Shown in pieces: positions 17,711 to 27,836 of a stretch of DNA of 64,000 nt. Position 1 is the stretch's first letter. The number at the start of each line of letters is the position of its first letter. The position numbers were made by a program, and so were the translations under genes. Source of the DNA: Haemophilus parainfluenzae (GTDB taxonomy: Bacteria; Pseudomonadota; Gammaproteobacteria; Enterobacterales; Pasteurellaceae); contig NZ_QEPZ01000008.1 in assembly GCF_003253005.1 (NCBI RefSeq), positions 1 through 64,000 on the forward strand, read 5' to 3'. The notes beneath the pieces are model-generated. The model was not told the origin of the DNA. It saw nothing but the letters and a program-made list of their open reading frames with translations, and did not search any database.

Positions 17711-17980
17711 ATGGCATTTACCGTTGTTCAAAAATTAGATAAAGATCCAAAAGACATCACCCCAGATTACACGTTAGATACGTTAGGTGAACCTTGCCCG
17801 TATCCGGCAATCGTGATGCTCGAAACCATGCCACAATTACAAAAAGGCGAAATTTTAGAGCTCTTAAGTGACTGTGCTCAATCTATCAACAACATTCCTG
17901 TTGATACTAAAAACCACGGTTACACACTATTAAGTGTAGAACAAGATGGCACCAAATTACGCTATTTGATTCAACGTTAA
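17711..17980 (+). CDS. yedF: TusA-family sulfurtransferase-like protein YedF
   Basis: 89-residue small cytosolic protein with the TusA/SirA signature LGEPCPYPAIVMLETM, whose Cys (about residue 31) carries sulfur or selenium. The family fold is a compact two-layer sandwich. Preceded by AGAGGA and co-directional with yedE, so the transporter may hand over its cargo to this carrier; that is inference from recurrent pairing. It is followed by an uptake-sequence hairpin terminator. Confidence 0.9.
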   Translation: MAFTVVQKLDKDPKDITPDYTLDTLGEPCPYPAIVMLETMPQLQKGEILELLSDCAQSINNIPVDTKNHGYTLLSVEQDGTKLRYLIQR

Positions 17981-17983
17981 TGT

Positions 17984-18017
17984 AAAAAAGTGCGGTCAAT
18001 TTTGACCGCACTTTTTT
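17984..18017 (+). terminator. Uptake-sequence hairpin terminator after yedF
   Basis: A perfect 16-bp stem AAAAAAGTGCGGTCAA/TTGACCGCACTTTTTT with a 2-nt loop made of two inverted uptake sequences, followed by a T-run. Confidence 0.93.
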
Positions 18018-18104
18018 TATAAAATTTTGGTATGCTATGCTAAATACAAACACATCTTAATAATTAATTTTTAAGCTAAGTGATTTTACTTTTAAACTGA
18101 TTAG

Positions 18105-18422
18105 TCAATCTATTAAAAAGCCTTCATTATTAACTATTTTATCTACAAGATACGTCACACTCTCATCATCTTGTCTATCAAACTCATAAATGAAGTTATA
18201 TAAAAAATTACTTAATGGGTAATTATATTTATATACCAATAGCGATAAATCATTTTGAATCTTGAATAAGCTATAAATAGGACTACTATCTTGGGTATTT
18301 CTTACTTCAATTATAAATTTTTGAATCTCTTCCTCATATTCAAATAAAATTCTATCAATCTGAATTCTAGAATTAGAAAAAACATCTAATAATTCAATTA
18401 AAACATCATGTTTCATACTCAT
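18105..18422 (-). CDS. Hypothetical A+T-rich 105-residue protein
   Basis: No family recognised. Acidic and aromatic, with no signal peptide and no clear membrane segment, probably mostly helical (ELLDVFSNSRIQIDRILFEY, then FLYNFIYEFDRQDD). It is visibly richer in A+T than its neighbours and lies alone between yedF and pntB, facing pntB. The start may be 18422 or the second Met at 18416; no strong Shine-Dalgarno is seen. Size and composition resemble orphan immunity-type proteins or recently acquired small genes, but nothing proves that. Whether it is expressed is open. Confidence 0.5.
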   Translation of the reverse strand: MSMKHDVLIELLDVFSNSRIQIDRILFEYEEEIQKFIIEVRNTQDSSPIYSLFKIQNDLSLLVYKYNYPLSNFLYNFIYEFDRQDDESVTYLVDKIVNNEGFLID

Positions 18423-18475
18423 ATCATTTCTTACACTATTATTAAGATTTTTATACTCTGGTCATAACACTAAAA

Positions 18476-18503
18476 ACCGCACTTTAATCTCTCAAAGTGC
18501 GGT
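18476..18503 (-). terminator. Uptake-sequence hairpin terminator after pntB
   Basis: ACCGCACTTT/AAAGTGCGGT stem with an 8-nt loop; on the minus strand it is followed by TTTTTAG, 23 bp past the pntB stop. Confidence 0.88.
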
Positions 18504-18525
18504 CAGTTTTACTTCAGTTTTTTGC

Positions 18526-19905
18526 TTATTTGTTTAATGCAGTAAGAATGTCATCAACACGTTCTTTTGCATCACCAAAGAGCATTTGAGTATTTTCTTT
18601 GAAGAATAATGGGTTTTGAACGCCTGCGTAACCTACCGCCATAGAGCGTTTGAATACGATAACGTTTTGTGCTTTCCATACTTCTAACACTGGCATACCT
18701 GCAATTGGGCTGTTTGGATCTTCCATCGCCGCTGGGTTTACGGTGTCGTTTGCACCGATAACCAATACCACATCAGTATCCGCGAAATCATCATTGATTT
18801 CATCCATTTCAAGCACGATGTCATAAGGCACTTTCGCTTCGGCTAAAAGTACGTTCATATGACCCGGTAAACGACCTGCAACAGGGTGAATACCAAAACG
18901 TACGTTAATACCACGTTCACGCAATTTCGCCGTAAGTTCTGCGACTGGATATTGCGCTTGTGCTACCGCCATACCATATCCTGGCGTGATGATCACAGAG
19001 CTTGCATTTTTGAGTAATTCAGCCACTTCTTCTGCAGTTGTTTCACGGTATTCACCTTGCTCTTCATCTGAAGACACTTGAACATCATTACCAAAACCAC
19101 CTGCAATAACGCTGATGAATGAGCGGTTCATCGCTTTACACATAATGTAAGAAAGAATCGCACCAGAAGAACCCACTAATGCACCGGTGACGATAAGCAA
19201 ATCATTGCTTAGCATGAAACCTGCTGCAGCCGCTGCCCAACCAGAATAAGAGTTAAGCATTGAAACCACAACCGGCATATCTGCACCACCGATAGATGCC
19301 ACTAAGTGCCAGCCGAATGCAAGTGCAATCGCGGTCATAAGTAACACTGGGAAGATATTATCTGGGTTGTTTAAGAATGCTACCATCAAGAAAGCTGAAA
19401 CCACTAATGCCGCTAAATTTAATTTATGGCGATGTGGCAACATTAATGCTTTTGAATTGATTTTTCCGCTTAATTTACCGAATGCGACGATAGAACCCGT
19501 GAATGTTACAGCACCGATGAAGATCCCTAAGAATACTTCAACGTTATGGATATTCATTAACACAGGATCAGTTTCGTGTGTTAAGCCGTAGCTGTTAAAG
19601 CCTACGAGCACTGCGGCTAAACCCACAAAGCTGTGAAGAATCGCAACAAGTTCAGGCATTTCAGTCATTTCAACTTTTAATGCACGTTGAACACCAATCA
19701 CGCCACCGATGATCATAGCAATGATGATCCATAATGTGCCTTCTGATTGCGGGCCGAAAATGGTTGCAACAAGGGCAATTGTCATACCGACAATACCATA
19801 CCAACAACCGGCTTTTGCCGTTTCATGTTTAGAAAGACCGGCTAAGCTCATAATGAAAAGTAATGCAGCGATAATATAGGCTGCTTGTACTAAACCTTCA
19901 GACAT
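18526..19905 (-). CDS. pntB: NAD(P) transhydrogenase subunit beta
   Basis: 459-residue inner-membrane subunit of the proton-translocating transhydrogenase. About nine transmembrane segments fill the first 270 residues; the C-terminal domain III binds NADP(H), shown by [19 protein letters not shown], then [13 protein letters not shown] and [13 protein letters not shown]. With PntA it uses the proton gradient to make NADPH from NADH. The gene follows pntA after 10 bp, clearly one operon. Confidence 0.97.
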   Translation of the reverse strand: MSEGLVQAAYIIAALLFIMSLAGLSKHETAKAGCWYGIVGMTIALVATIFGPQSEGTLWIIIAMIIGGVIGVQRALKVEMTEMPELVAILHSFVGLAAVLVGFNSYGLTHETDPVLMNIHNVEVFLGIFIGAVTFTGSIVAFGKLSGKINSKALMLPHRHKLNLAALVVSAFLMVAFLNNPDNIFPVLLMTAIALAFGWHLVASIGGADMPVVVSMLNSYSGWAAAAAGFMLSNDLLIVTGALVGSSGAILSYIMCKAMNRSFISVIAGGFGNDVQVSSDEEQGEYRETTAEEVAELLKNASSVIITPGYGMAVAQAQYPVAELTAKLRERGINVRFGIHPVAGRLPGHMNVLLAEAKVPYDIVLEMDEINDDFADTDVVLVIGANDTVNPAAMEDPNSPIAGMPVLEVWKAQNVIVFKRSMAVGYAGVQNPLFFKENTQMLFGDAKERVDDILTALNK

Positions 19906-19915
19906 CGTCTTCTCC

Positions 19916-21457
19916 TTAACCTTTTCTAAACATCGCCAACATACGTTGGGTTACACGGAAACCACCAAAGATGTTGATGCTTGCCACCAAGATTGCCACA
20001 AAGGCTAATACATCAATAAAGAAGTTGCCTGTTGGTTGTCTAATTTGCAGTAATGCACCCACAATGATAATACCTGAAATCGCATTGGTTACCGCCATAA
20101 GTGGGGTGTGTAAAGCGTGGCTGACGTTCCAAACCACGTAGTAACCAACTACACAAGCCAATACGAATACGGTGAAGTGAGAAAGGAATGCCGCTGGCGC
20201 CACAGATGCAAGCCAGAGGAATAACACACCTACACCCGCCATCACACCGTATTTGATGCGAGGATCTGCTGGTTTTTCTTCCTCTTTTTTAACCGCACTT
20301 TGTGCCGCTTTCGCTTCTTGTTTTGGCTGTGCTGACACTTGGATTTGTGCTGGTGGAATTTCTTCCCCATCACGTACCACAGTCACACCGCGTAATACCA
20401 CATCGTCAAAATCGATATTGATCTTGCCGTCTTTTTCTTTACAAAGTAGTTTTAATAAATTAACTAAGTTTGTACCGTAAAGTTGGGAAGATTGTGTTGG
20501 TAAACGACTTGGGAAATCGGTATAACCAATGATTTTCACTTGGTTTTCAGTGGTGACAACTTTACCTGCTTCAGTGTAAGCACAGTTACCGCCTGTTGCA
20601 GCCGCTAAGTCCACCACCACAGAACCTGGTTTCATGGAATCAACCATTTCTTTCGTAATTAAGCGAGGGGCTGGTTTACCTGGAATCGCTGCAGTGGTAA
20701 TAATGATATCCACTTCTTTGGCTTGTTCCGCATAAAGCTCCATCGCGCGACGGTTAAATTCTTCTGACATCACTTTCGCGTAACCATCGCCGCTACCGCC
20801 TTCTTCTTTGAAATCAATTTCTAAGAAAGACGCGCCCATACTTTGTACTTGTTCTTTTACTTCTGGACGAGAGTCAAAAGCACGTACAATCGCACCAAGG
20901 CTATTAGCTGCACCAATCGCAGCAAGACCAGCTACACCCGCACCAATGACTAACACTTTTGCTGGTGGCACTTTACCTGCTGCAGTAATTTGTCCAGTGA
21001 AGAAACTACCAAATTCATGAGCGGCTTCAATCACCGCACGATAACCAGAAATATTCGCCATAGAGCTTAATGCATCAAGCGCTTGCGCACGGGAAATACG
21101 AGGCACAGAATCCATCGCTAATACATTAATTTTTTTCGACGTGAGTTTTTTCATTAAATCCGGATTTTGTGCGCGCCAAATGAAGCTCACAAGTGTTGCA
21201 CCTTCCTTCATTTGATCAATTTCTGCATCCGTTGGTGGATTCACTTTAAAAATTATATCCGAATGCCACACTTCTGAACTTGAGCCAATTTTTGCGCCGG
21301 CGTCGATAAATGCTTGGTCTTCAAAACTTGCTTTAAATCCCGCATTGTGTTCTACGATGACGTCAAAGCCCAGTTTTAAGATCTGCTGAACCGTTTTTGG
21401 CGTCGCCGCCACACGATTTTCGCTCTCAAGCAGTTCTCTAGGTACACCAATTAACAT
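19916..21457 (-). CDS. pntA: NAD(P) transhydrogenase subunit alpha
   Basis: 513-residue subunit with an N-terminal NAD(H)-binding domain I of the alanine-dehydrogenase fold ([17 protein letters not shown] at the start; [20 protein letters not shown] around residue 170) and four C-terminal membrane segments after a charged linker near residues 375-400. First gene of pntA-pntB. The 308-bp region upstream (21458-21765) holds a CRP/FNR-like palindrome at 21599-21614, one unpaired uptake sequence (ACCGCACTT, about 21711-21719) and the tldD terminator; I see no gene in it. Confidence 0.97.
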   Translation of the reverse strand: MLIGVPRELLESENRVAATPKTVQQILKLGFDVIVEHNAGFKASFEDQAFIDAGAKIGSSSEVWHSDIIFKVNPPTDAEIDQMKEGATLVSFIWRAQNPDLMKKLTSKKINVLAMDSVPRISRAQALDALSSMANISGYRAVIEAAHEFGSFFTGQITAAGKVPPAKVLVIGAGVAGLAAIGAANSLGAIVRAFDSRPEVKEQVQSMGASFLEIDFKEEGGSGDGYAKVMSEEFNRRAMELYAEQAKEVDIIITTAAIPGKPAPRLITKEMVDSMKPGSVVVDLAAATGGNCAYTEAGKVVTTENQVKIIGYTDFPSRLPTQSSQLYGTNLVNLLKLLCKEKDGKINIDFDDVVLRGVTVVRDGEEIPPAQIQVSAQPKQEAKAAQSAVKKEEEKPADPRIKYGVMAGVGVLFLWLASVAPAAFLSHFTVFVLACVVGYYVVWNVSHALHTPLMAVTNAISGIIIVGALLQIRQPTGNFFIDVLAFVAILVASINIFGGFRVTQRMLAMFRKG

Positions 21458-21598
21458 AAATGTTTCCCTCTGGTTGATGAAATTTCAGACAAACTCACGC
21501 CTGTCCCTGTCTCTTAAATGACAAAAAGTCATGCAACGATAAATGTATCACTTATTATGGTTATTTGGGGAATTTTTTTAACTGGTTTTACAAGATAT

Positions 21599-21614
21599 TG
21601 TGATAGGGATCATA
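21599..21614. promoter_or_regulatory. CRP/FNR-type palindrome upstream of pntA
   Basis: TGTGATAGGGATCATA matches the CRP consensus TGTGA-N6-TCACA with one mismatch. It also contains the FNR-like core TGATAGGGATCA. It lies about 140 bp before the pntA start. Which regulator binds, if any, cannot be decided by eye. Confidence 0.4.
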
Positions 21615-21736
21615 AAAGAATCGAGAGAAATGTGTAGTGTGTTTAACTTTTAGCCTAACGAAATAATGATTCATCAGAAACTAATTAATCAAAAATAGAT
21701 GAAAAACTGACCGCACTTAGAAAGAAGATAATAAAA

Positions 21737-21759
21737 AGCCCGATATGATTTATCGGGCT
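21737..21759 (-). terminator. Terminator of tldD
   Basis: AGCCCGATA/TATCGGGCT stem with a 5-nt loop; the plus-strand AAAAA to its left is the T-run for the minus-strand transcript. Confidence 0.85.
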
Positions 21760-21765
21760 ATATGA

Positions 21766-23214
21766 TTAATTTGTTCCACCAACGGTGATTTCATCAATTT
21801 TCAAGGCGGGTTGCCCAACACCGACCGGTACACTTTGGCCATCTTTGCCACAAACACCGATACCAAGATCTAAGTCGGTTTCATCCGCGACCATAGAGAC
21901 TTTTTGCATCACATCAATACCGCTACCAATCAACGTTGCACCTTTAACGGGTTTGGTGATTTTGCCTTTTTCAATAAGATAAGCTTCAGATGTCGAGAAC
22001 ACAAATTTACCTGAGGTGATATCCACTTGCCCACCACCGAAGTGCGGTGCATAAATACCGCGATCCACAGAAGCGATTAAATCATCAAATTTACTTTGAC
22101 CAGCCAACATATAGGTATTCGTCATTCGCGGCATTGGCAAATGTGCATAAGATTCACGACGACCATTCCCTGTTGGTTTAACGCCCATTAATCGCGCATT
22201 GAGTTTATCTTGCATGTAACCTTGCAAAATCCCGTCTTTGATTAAAACGTTGCACTGACTTGGCACGCCTTCATCATCAATGGTTAAAGAACCTCGGCGG
22301 TTTTGTAATGTGCCGTCATCCACAATCGTACATAATGGCGACGTCACCAACTCACCAATTTTACCCGTAAATAAGGAACTTTCTTTACGGTTGAAATCCC
22401 CTTCTAAACCGTGTCCTACTGCTTCATGAAGTAACACGCCTGGCCAACCAGCTCCCAAAACTACAGGCATTAATCCTGCTGGCGCTGCAACCGCACTTAA
22501 ATTTACAAGGGCTTGACGAACCGCTTCTTTAGCAAAATTAACGGCACGAATGTCCCCATTTACCACTTCAAAGAACCAATCTAAGCCAAAGCGTCCACCT
22601 GAACCGCAACTACCACGCTCACGTTTGCCATCTTCTTCCACGAGAACAGAAATGGATAAACGCACAAGTGGACGAATATCTGCAGCAAGTGTGCCATCTG
22701 TTGCAACTACCAATACTTCTTCATAAATCGAACTTAATGCTGCCGAAACATGCGTAACACGAGGATCTTCAGATCGCGCTGTACGATCCACTAAGTGTAA
22801 TAACTCGATCTTTTTCTCTTTACTTAAACTTTCTAACGGGTTGATCGCTGCATAACGCTGAACCGCATTCACCGCATTAAATGCTTGAGGCGAAATTAAA
22901 TTGCCTTCTTTAATTTGCGCAATACCTTTTACAGCTTCAGCACATTGTTGTAATGAGGCTAAATTAATTTGATCAGAATACGCAAAGCCTGTTTTCTCTC
23001 CAGAAACTGCGCGTACACCCACACCGCGATCAATATGAAAGCCACCTTCTTTAATAATACTGTCTTCTAATACCCAGCTTTCATCTTGGCTTAATTGAAA
23101 ATAAAGATCCGCATAATCAATATGACGATGCGACATCACATCAAAAATATTAAGCAATGATTGATGCGATAAATTGCTTGGTGCAAGTAAGGTATCTGAA
23201 ACCTGTTTTAACAT
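21766..23214 (-). CDS. tldD: Metalloprotease TldD
   Basis: 482-residue cytosolic protease subunit of the TldD/PmbA family, which acts as a TldD-TldE heterodimer on peptides such as microcin B17 precursor and CcdA. The zinc motif [11 protein letters not shown] (HExxxH, about residue 260) is intact, as is the downstream [18 protein letters not shown] region. The partner gene is not in this window. It is the only gene of its stretch, with its own terminator. Confidence 0.95.
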   Translation of the reverse strand: MLKQVSDTLLAPSNLSHQSLLNIFDVMSHRHIDYADLYFQLSQDESWVLEDSIIKEGGFHIDRGVGVRAVSGEKTGFAYSDQINLASLQQCAEAVKGIAQIKEGNLISPQAFNAVNAVQRYAAINPLESLSKEKKIELLHLVDRTARSEDPRVTHVSAALSSIYEEVLVVATDGTLAADIRPLVRLSISVLVEEDGKRERGSCGSGGRFGLDWFFEVVNGDIRAVNFAKEAVRQALVNLSAVAAPAGLMPVVLGAGWPGVLLHEAVGHGLEGDFNRKESSLFTGKIGELVTSPLCTIVDDGTLQNRRGSLTIDDEGVPSQCNVLIKDGILQGYMQDKLNARLMGVKPTGNGRRESYAHLPMPRMTNTYMLAGQSKFDDLIASVDRGIYAPHFGGGQVDITSGKFVFSTSEAYLIEKGKITKPVKGATLIGSGIDVMQKVSMVADETDLDLGIGVCGKDGQSVPVGVGQPALKIDEITVGGTN

Positions 23215-23248
23215 TTGTTCTCCGAAATTTATAAAAATTAATTCTGCT

Positions 23249-23290
23249 AAATCTCCCCTCGCCCCTCTTTGCTGAAGAGGTGGGATAGTT
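23249..23290. repeat. Short intergenic palindromic element
   Basis: CCCCTCTT-TGCTG-AAGAGGTGGG forms an imperfect hairpin between tldD and rsmI, preceded by AAATCTCCCCTCG and followed by a T-run. Similar C-rich/G-rich hairpins recur between genes in Pasteurellaceae genomes, so this may be a copy of a dispersed element. Only one copy is visible here, so the assignment is tentative. Confidence 0.4.
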
Positions 23291-23296
23291 TTTTGA

Positions 23297-24145
23297 CTAA
23301 TCTAAATTATCCAATCCAAATTGGTATAAGGCATTTTTCTTATAACCATAAAGTTCAGCCACAATCGCCGAGGCTTTTTTTAAAGGTAATTCTTTAGCTA
23401 TTAAAGTGAGTGCTTTAATTGCTTGTGGTGAAAATTCTTCGCTATCTTCTGATTTGGGTTTGCCTTCCACGATTAACACCATCTCACCTTTCGTGCGATT
23501 CGGATCTTCACTTAACCATTGACGAAGATCACTTAATTTATCCCCTGCAATGGTTTCCCACGTTTTCGTAATTTCACGGGCAAGTACAACATAGCGTTCG
23601 CCACCTAATACATCTTGCATATCGGCAAGGGTATCTAAAATGCGGTGCGTTGATTCATAGAAGATTAAAGTGCGGTCTTCTTCTGCGACATTTTCTAACT
23701 TATCTTTACGCGCCTTGGTTTTGGCGGGTAAAAAACCTTCAAAGCAAAAACGGTCTGACGCAATGCCCGATGCACATAATGCCGTAATTGCTGCACAAGC
23801 ACCGGGTAACGGTACTACTTTAATGCCTGCCTCACGACATTTACGTACTAAATGAAAACCTGGGTCGCTAATTAAGGGGGTTCCGGCATCGGAAATTAAT
23901 GCAATATTGGTACCTTGTTTTAGCTTTTCTACCAACACATGTGCTTTTTCTTGTTCATTGTGATCATGCAAGGCAAAAAAAGGCTTTTTGATACCATAAT
24001 GACTGAGTAATAAACCACTGTGGCGCGTGTCTTCCGCAGCAATTAAATCCACTTGTGAAAAGGTCTCTAAAGCACGTTGTGTAATATCTTGTAAATTCCC
24101 GATTGGCGTGGCGACAATATATAAAATTCCGGTTAAATCATTCAT
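23297..24145 (-). CDS. rsmI: 16S rRNA (cytidine-1402-2'-O)-methyltransferase
   Basis: 282-residue SAM-dependent methyltransferase of the tetrapyrrole-methylase fold, modifying C1402 in the ribosomal P site. N-terminal [15 protein letters not shown] and the SAM-binding [16 protein letters not shown] segment are diagnostic, as is FYESTHRI at mid-protein. It is divergent from lpoA across 69 bp, the standard arrangement in gammaproteobacteria. Confidence 0.96.
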   Translation of the reverse strand: MNDLTGILYIVATPIGNLQDITQRALETFSQVDLIAAEDTRHSGLLLSHYGIKKPFFALHDHNEQEKAHVLVEKLKQGTNIALISDAGTPLISDPGFHLVRKCREAGIKVVPLPGACAAITALCASGIASDRFCFEGFLPAKTKARKDKLENVAEEDRTLIFYESTHRILDTLADMQDVLGGERYVVLAREITKTWETIAGDKLSDLRQWLSEDPNRTKGEMVLIVEGKPKSEDSEEFSPQAIKALTLIAKELPLKKASAIVAELYGYKKNALYQFGLDNLD

Positions 24146-24214
24146 TTTTGTTTGCTTTTACATTGTGAGATAAGTAAGATCGACCATTATTGATTTATTC
24201 ATTATGGAGCGAAT

Positions 24215-25936
24215 ATGTCTATTCTATTACAAGGCGGTCGTTTTAAAAAACGTTTAATGCCGATTTTATTGTCTATTGCATTAGCGGGTTGTTCTAACTT
24301 ATTTGGCAGCAGCTTTACCCAAACATTACAACGTGATGCCAATGCAAGTTCTGAATTTTATATGAACAAATTAGGACAAGCACAAGATAAAGAAGATCAA
24401 CAAACTTACAAACTCTTAGCCGCACGTGTATTAATTACTGAAAATAAAGTGCCACAAGCCGAAGAATTATTAAATGAATTGGTTGACTTAAACGAAGCGC
24501 AACAATTAGACCGTACTTTAGTTGAAGCACGTATCGCTGCGGCGAAAGGCGCTAATGAGATGGCTGAAAGTAAATTACGTGCGCTTGATCTCACGAAATT
24601 AAGTCCATCACAAAAATCTCGTTATTACGAAACTTTTGCTCAGACTGCAGAAAATCGTAAAGACGTGATTGAAGCAGTGAAAGCACGCATCAAAATGGAT
24701 GAAAACTTAACGGATGTACAACGACGTCAAGATAATGTAGATAAAACTTGGGCTTTATTGCGTTCAGCCAATACAGGTGTCATTAATAATGCATCAGATG
24801 AAGGCAGTGTTGCATTAGGTGGCTGGCTCACTTTAATCAAGGCATATAACGATAACATTCGTCAGCCAGTGCAATTAAGCCAAGCGTTACAAAGCTGGAA
24901 ATCGGCTTATCCAAATCATGCAGCTGCAATCTTATTCCCGAAAGAATTACAAAGTATGTTGAATTTCCAACAAACTAATGTAGCACAAATTGGTTTAGTG
25001 TTACCTTTAAGTGGTGATGGTCAAATTTTAGGCTCAACCATTCAATCGGGTTTTAATGAAGCAAAAGGCGATTCAACTATTCCAGTACAAGTGTTTGACT
25101 CCTCTACGACTCCAATTAACGAGATCATCGCTCAAGCAAAAGCTTCAGGTATTAAAGCGTTAGTGGGGCCATTGCTTAAACAAAATGTCGATGCCATCAT
25201 TGCGAATCCAAGCGCAGTACAAGGCATGGATGTACTCACATTAAATGCAACAGTAAATACACAAGCGATTAACCAAGTCTGTTATTACGGTTTATCTCCA
25301 GAAGATGAAGCTGAGTCCGCTGCTAACAAAATGTGGAAAGATGGTATTCGCAATCCAATTGTTGCAATGCCGCAAAATGATTTAGGACAACGTGTTGGTA
25401 ATGCTTTCAATGTACGTTGGCAACGTTTAGCGGGTACAGATGCAAATATTCGCTACTATAACTTACCGGCTGATATTACCTATTTCTTCCAAGGTGCTCC
25501 GCAAGGTACAAGTGCACTTTATGTCATCTCTTCACCAGATGAATTGGCTGAAATTAAAGGTTATTTAGATACCAGTAATCCAAATATCCGTATTTATGCA
25601 AGTTCTCGTTCTAACGCAGCAAGCAATACCCCTGAATACTATGCAAAAATGAATGGCGTTCAATTTAGTGATATTCCATTCTTTAAACAAAGCGATTCTT
25701 CGCAATATCAAAAAGTGGCAGGTTCAACCGGTGGTGAATTCCAATTAATGCGTTTATATGCAATGGGAGCTGATGCTTGGTTGCTCATCAATCACTTTAA
25801 TGAATTACGCCAAGTACCAGGTTACACCTTAAGTGGTTTAACTGGTCAGCTTAGCACTGATTCAAACTGTGATGTGGACCGTGATATGACATGGTATCAA
25901 GTACAAGATGGTAATGTGGTAGCGGTTGCGAACTAA
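24215..25936 (+). CDS. lpoA: Penicillin-binding protein activator LpoA
   Basis: 573-residue outer-membrane lipoprotein that activates PBP1A from outside. The signal peptide ends in the lipobox LAGC (Cys about residue 26). An N-terminal TPR-like helical domain (about 40-250) is followed by a periplasmic-binding-protein-like domain starting QIGLVLPLSGDGQILG (about 258). Length fits the Haemophilus-type LpoA. It heads the run lpoA-yraN-diaA-dolP, with only 3 bp to yraN. Confidence 0.95.
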   Translation: MSILLQGGRFKKRLMPILLSIALAGCSNLFGSSFTQTLQRDANASSEFYMNKLGQAQDKEDQQTYKLLAARVLITENKVPQAEELLNELVDLNEAQQLDRTLVEARIAAAKGANEMAESKLRALDLTKLSPSQKSRYYETFAQTAENRKDVIEAVKARIKMDENLTDVQRRQDNVDKTWALLRSANTGVINNASDEGSVALGGWLTLIKAYNDNIRQPVQLSQALQSWKSAYPNHAAAILFPKELQSMLNFQQTNVAQIGLVLPLSGDGQILGSTIQSGFNEAKGDSTIPVQVFDSSTTPINEIIAQAKASGIKALVGPLLKQNVDAIIANPSAVQGMDVLTLNATVNTQAINQVCYYGLSPEDEAESAANKMWKDGIRNPIVAMPQNDLGQRVGNAFNVRWQRLAGTDANIRYYNLPADITYFFQGAPQGTSALYVISSPDELAEIKGYLDTSNPNIRIYASSRSNAASNTPEYYAKMNGVQFSDIPFFKQSDSSQYQKVAGSTGGEFQLMRLYAMGADAWLLINHFNELRQVPGYTLSGLTGQLSTDSNCDVDRDMTWYQVQDGNVVAVAN

Positions 25937-25939
25937 TAC

Positions 25940-26299
25940 ATGTTTTCATTAAAACGTCAACAAGGGGCGGGCTTTGAACATCAAGCCCGCCTTTTCTTAG
26001 AGTCTAAAGGTCTCAAATTCATCGCGGCGAATCAACATTTCAAATGCGGTGAATTAGATCTCGTTATGCAAGACGGGCAAACCATTGTTTTTGTTGAAGT
26101 ACGTCAACGATCTAGCTCAGCATTTGGATCCGCTGTTGAAAGTGTGGATTGGCAAAAGCAACAAAAATGGCTAAATGCTGCAAATTTATGGCTTGCCAAA
26201 CACAACCTAAGCCTCGAAGATGCAGATTGTCGTTTTGATCTTGTCGCCTTTGGAAAAACTGCCAGTAATATCCAATGGATTCCTAATTTTCTCGATTAA
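25940..26299 (+). CDS. yraN: UPF0102 protein YraN
   Basis: 119-residue protein with the UPF0102 nuclease-like fold signature: [13 protein letters not shown], then [19 protein letters not shown], where the Asp and Glu residues match an endonuclease-like active site. The biochemical activity is not established. Its start is 3 bp after the lpoA stop, and diaA follows after 12 bp, so expression is shared. Confidence 0.9.
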   Translation: MFSLKRQQGAGFEHQARLFLESKGLKFIAANQHFKCGELDLVMQDGQTIVFVEVRQRSSSAFGSAVESVDWQKQQKWLNAANLWLAKHNLSLEDADCRFDLVAFGKTASNIQWIPNFLD

Positions 26300-26311
26300 C
26301 CTTTTCCGATT

Positions 26312-26896
26312 ATGTTACAAAAAGTTAAAGATATTTATAGCGAAAGTATTCAGATTCAAATCTCTGCTTCGAGCCTATTATCAGAAAATATTGCAACTGC
26401 CACACAAATGGTCATGCAATGTTTGTTAAGTGGTCATAAAGTGATTGCCTGTGGCGTCGCTCGCTCTTACGCGAATGCGCAATTCTTAGTGTCAAATTTG
26501 CTTAATCGTTACGATTTTGAGCGTCCTAGCCTGCCATCCGTACACCTTAGCCTTGAAAGTGCGGTCGGTTCTTCACTGGTTTTTGATCAACCTATCGAGC
26601 AGCTTTATCAATATCAATTCAACGCTATCGCGAAGCCCGGTGACTTATTGATCGCTTTTGCTCCGCTTGGTACAGAAAAAGCGGTGCTAAATACAATTGC
26701 TAATGCCGTCAACAAAGAAATTCAGGTCATTGCCTTAACCGGTGCAAACAATGATGCGATTCAAGGTGTGTTAGCTGAAGCAGATTTAGAAATCTCTATT
26801 CCCGCAACGAAAGAAGCGCGTATTTTGGAAAATCATTTATTCGTCATAAATGCACTGTGTGAGCTTGTTGATAGCACACTTTTCCCAAGAGCTTGA
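26312..26896 (+). CDS. diaA: SIS-domain protein DiaA (DnaA initiator-associating)
   Basis: 194-residue SIS-fold protein related to phosphoheptose isomerase. In E. coli DiaA forms tetramers that bind DnaA and stimulate orderly initiation at oriC. The position between yraN and the BON lipoprotein gene favours DiaA over GmhA. Sugar-binding-like segments GHKVIACGVARSYANAQFL and GDLLIAFAPLGTEKAVL are present. It contains an internal uptake sequence near 26557. Confidence 0.85.
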   Translation: MLQKVKDIYSESIQIQISASSLLSENIATATQMVMQCLLSGHKVIACGVARSYANAQFLVSNLLNRYDFERPSLPSVHLSLESAVGSSLVFDQPIEQLYQYQFNAIAKPGDLLIAFAPLGTEKAVLNTIANAVNKEIQVIALTGANNDAIQGVLAEADLEISIPATKEARILENHLFVINALCELVDSTLFPRA

Positions 26897-26977
26897 CATT
26901 AAAGGCTTTTCCAACCAAACTATTTCTAAAATTAATTGACTAATTAGTTAACTCACTCATTTATAAAAAGGAGATTA

Positions 26978-27562
26978 ATGATGAAATTAACCCCATTTAA
27001 AAAACTCGCCTTCATACTTGGTGCATCGATTATGTTACAAGGCTGTGTAGCTGCTGTGCTTGGTGGTGCGGCTGCAGGTGCTAAAGTTACAACAGATCCT
27101 CGTACAATGGGGACGCAAGTCGATGATGAAACTTTAGAAGTAAAAGTTGAAAATTCATTAGATAAGGATGCACAAATTAAATCGGAAGGTCGTGTACATG
27201 CCGTTTCTTATAGTGGCCGTGTATTATTAATTGGTCAAGTACCGAGTGAAGGCGTAAAAGAAATTGCAACCAGTCTTACTAAAGGCGTAGATGGTGTGAA
27301 TGATGTCTATAACGAATTACGTGTGGGCAATAAAATTAACTTTGGTCAAATTACTAAAGACAGTTGGATTACCACACAAATAAAATCAAAACTCTTCGTT
27401 GGCGATAATGTAAAAGCAACAGATGTGAAAGTGATCACCGAAAATGGCGAAGTATTCTTACTCGGCAACCTTACCCGCTCACAAGCAGACTCAGCGGCAG
27501 AAATTGCAAGTAAAGTTACTGGTGTTCAAAAAGTTGTAAAAGTATTTAAATATTTGAATTAA
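26978..27562 (+). CDS. dolP: BON-domain outer-membrane lipoprotein DolP (YraP)
   Basis: 194-residue lipoprotein with the lipobox LQGC (Cys at residue 23) and two BON domains, about residues 48-115 (VENSLDKDAQIKSEGRVHAV...) and 125-190 (ITTQIKSKLFVGDNVKATDV...). The family binds anionic phospholipid and supports outer-membrane integrity. AAGGAG precedes tandem ATGs at 26978 and 26981; either could start. The 81-bp gap to diaA may hold a separate promoter. An uptake-sequence terminator follows. Confidence 0.92.
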   Translation: MMKLTPFKKLAFILGASIMLQGCVAAVLGGAAAGAKVTTDPRTMGTQVDDETLEVKVENSLDKDAQIKSEGRVHAVSYSGRVLLIGQVPSEGVKEIATSLTKGVDGVNDVYNELRVGNKINFGQITKDSWITTQIKSKLFVGDNVKATDVKVITENGEVFLLGNLTRSQADSAAEIASKVTGVQKVVKVFKYLN

Positions 27563-27579
27563 TTGATTTTTAAACTCTT

Positions 27580-27619
27580 AAAGTGCGGTCAAAAACGAGA
27601 TGATTTTTGACCGCACTTT
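27580..27619 (+). terminator. Uptake-sequence hairpin terminator after dolP
   Basis: A perfect 16-bp stem, AAAGTGCGGTCAAAAA with TTTTTGACCGCACTTT, and an 8-nt loop, followed by TTTC. Confidence 0.92.
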
Positions 27620-27752
27620 TTTCTTTACAAAGATTTACAAAAAAGATCCTGCCTAAAAAAACACCACTTTAAAGATAAGTCATTTATTTTAAATAACTTA
27701 TCTTTTGTCAATAATCTAAGTAAAAAATTTACCGCTTGAATTCAATTTTAAA

Positions 27753-27768
27753 ACACTCTATCTTGTGC
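27753..27768. promoter_or_regulatory. NrdR box 1
   Basis: ACACTCTATCTTGTGC matches the NrdR consensus (acaCwAtATaTwGtgt) imperfectly. It lies 32 bp, about three helical turns, upstream of a second box, the spacing typical of paired NrdR sites before nrd operons. Confidence 0.8.
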
Positions 27769-27784
27769 ACTGTTATTTCCCCCA

Positions 27785-27800
27785 ACACTATATCTTGTGT
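27785..27800. promoter_or_regulatory. NrdR box 2
   Basis: ACACTATATCTTGTGT is a near-consensus NrdR box, 37 bp before the nrdA start. With box 1 it predicts repression of nrdAB by NrdR-ATP/dATP. Confidence 0.88.
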
Positions 27801-27836
27801 TTTATTCAATTCGTTTCTCTAGTAGGTTTATCTTCC

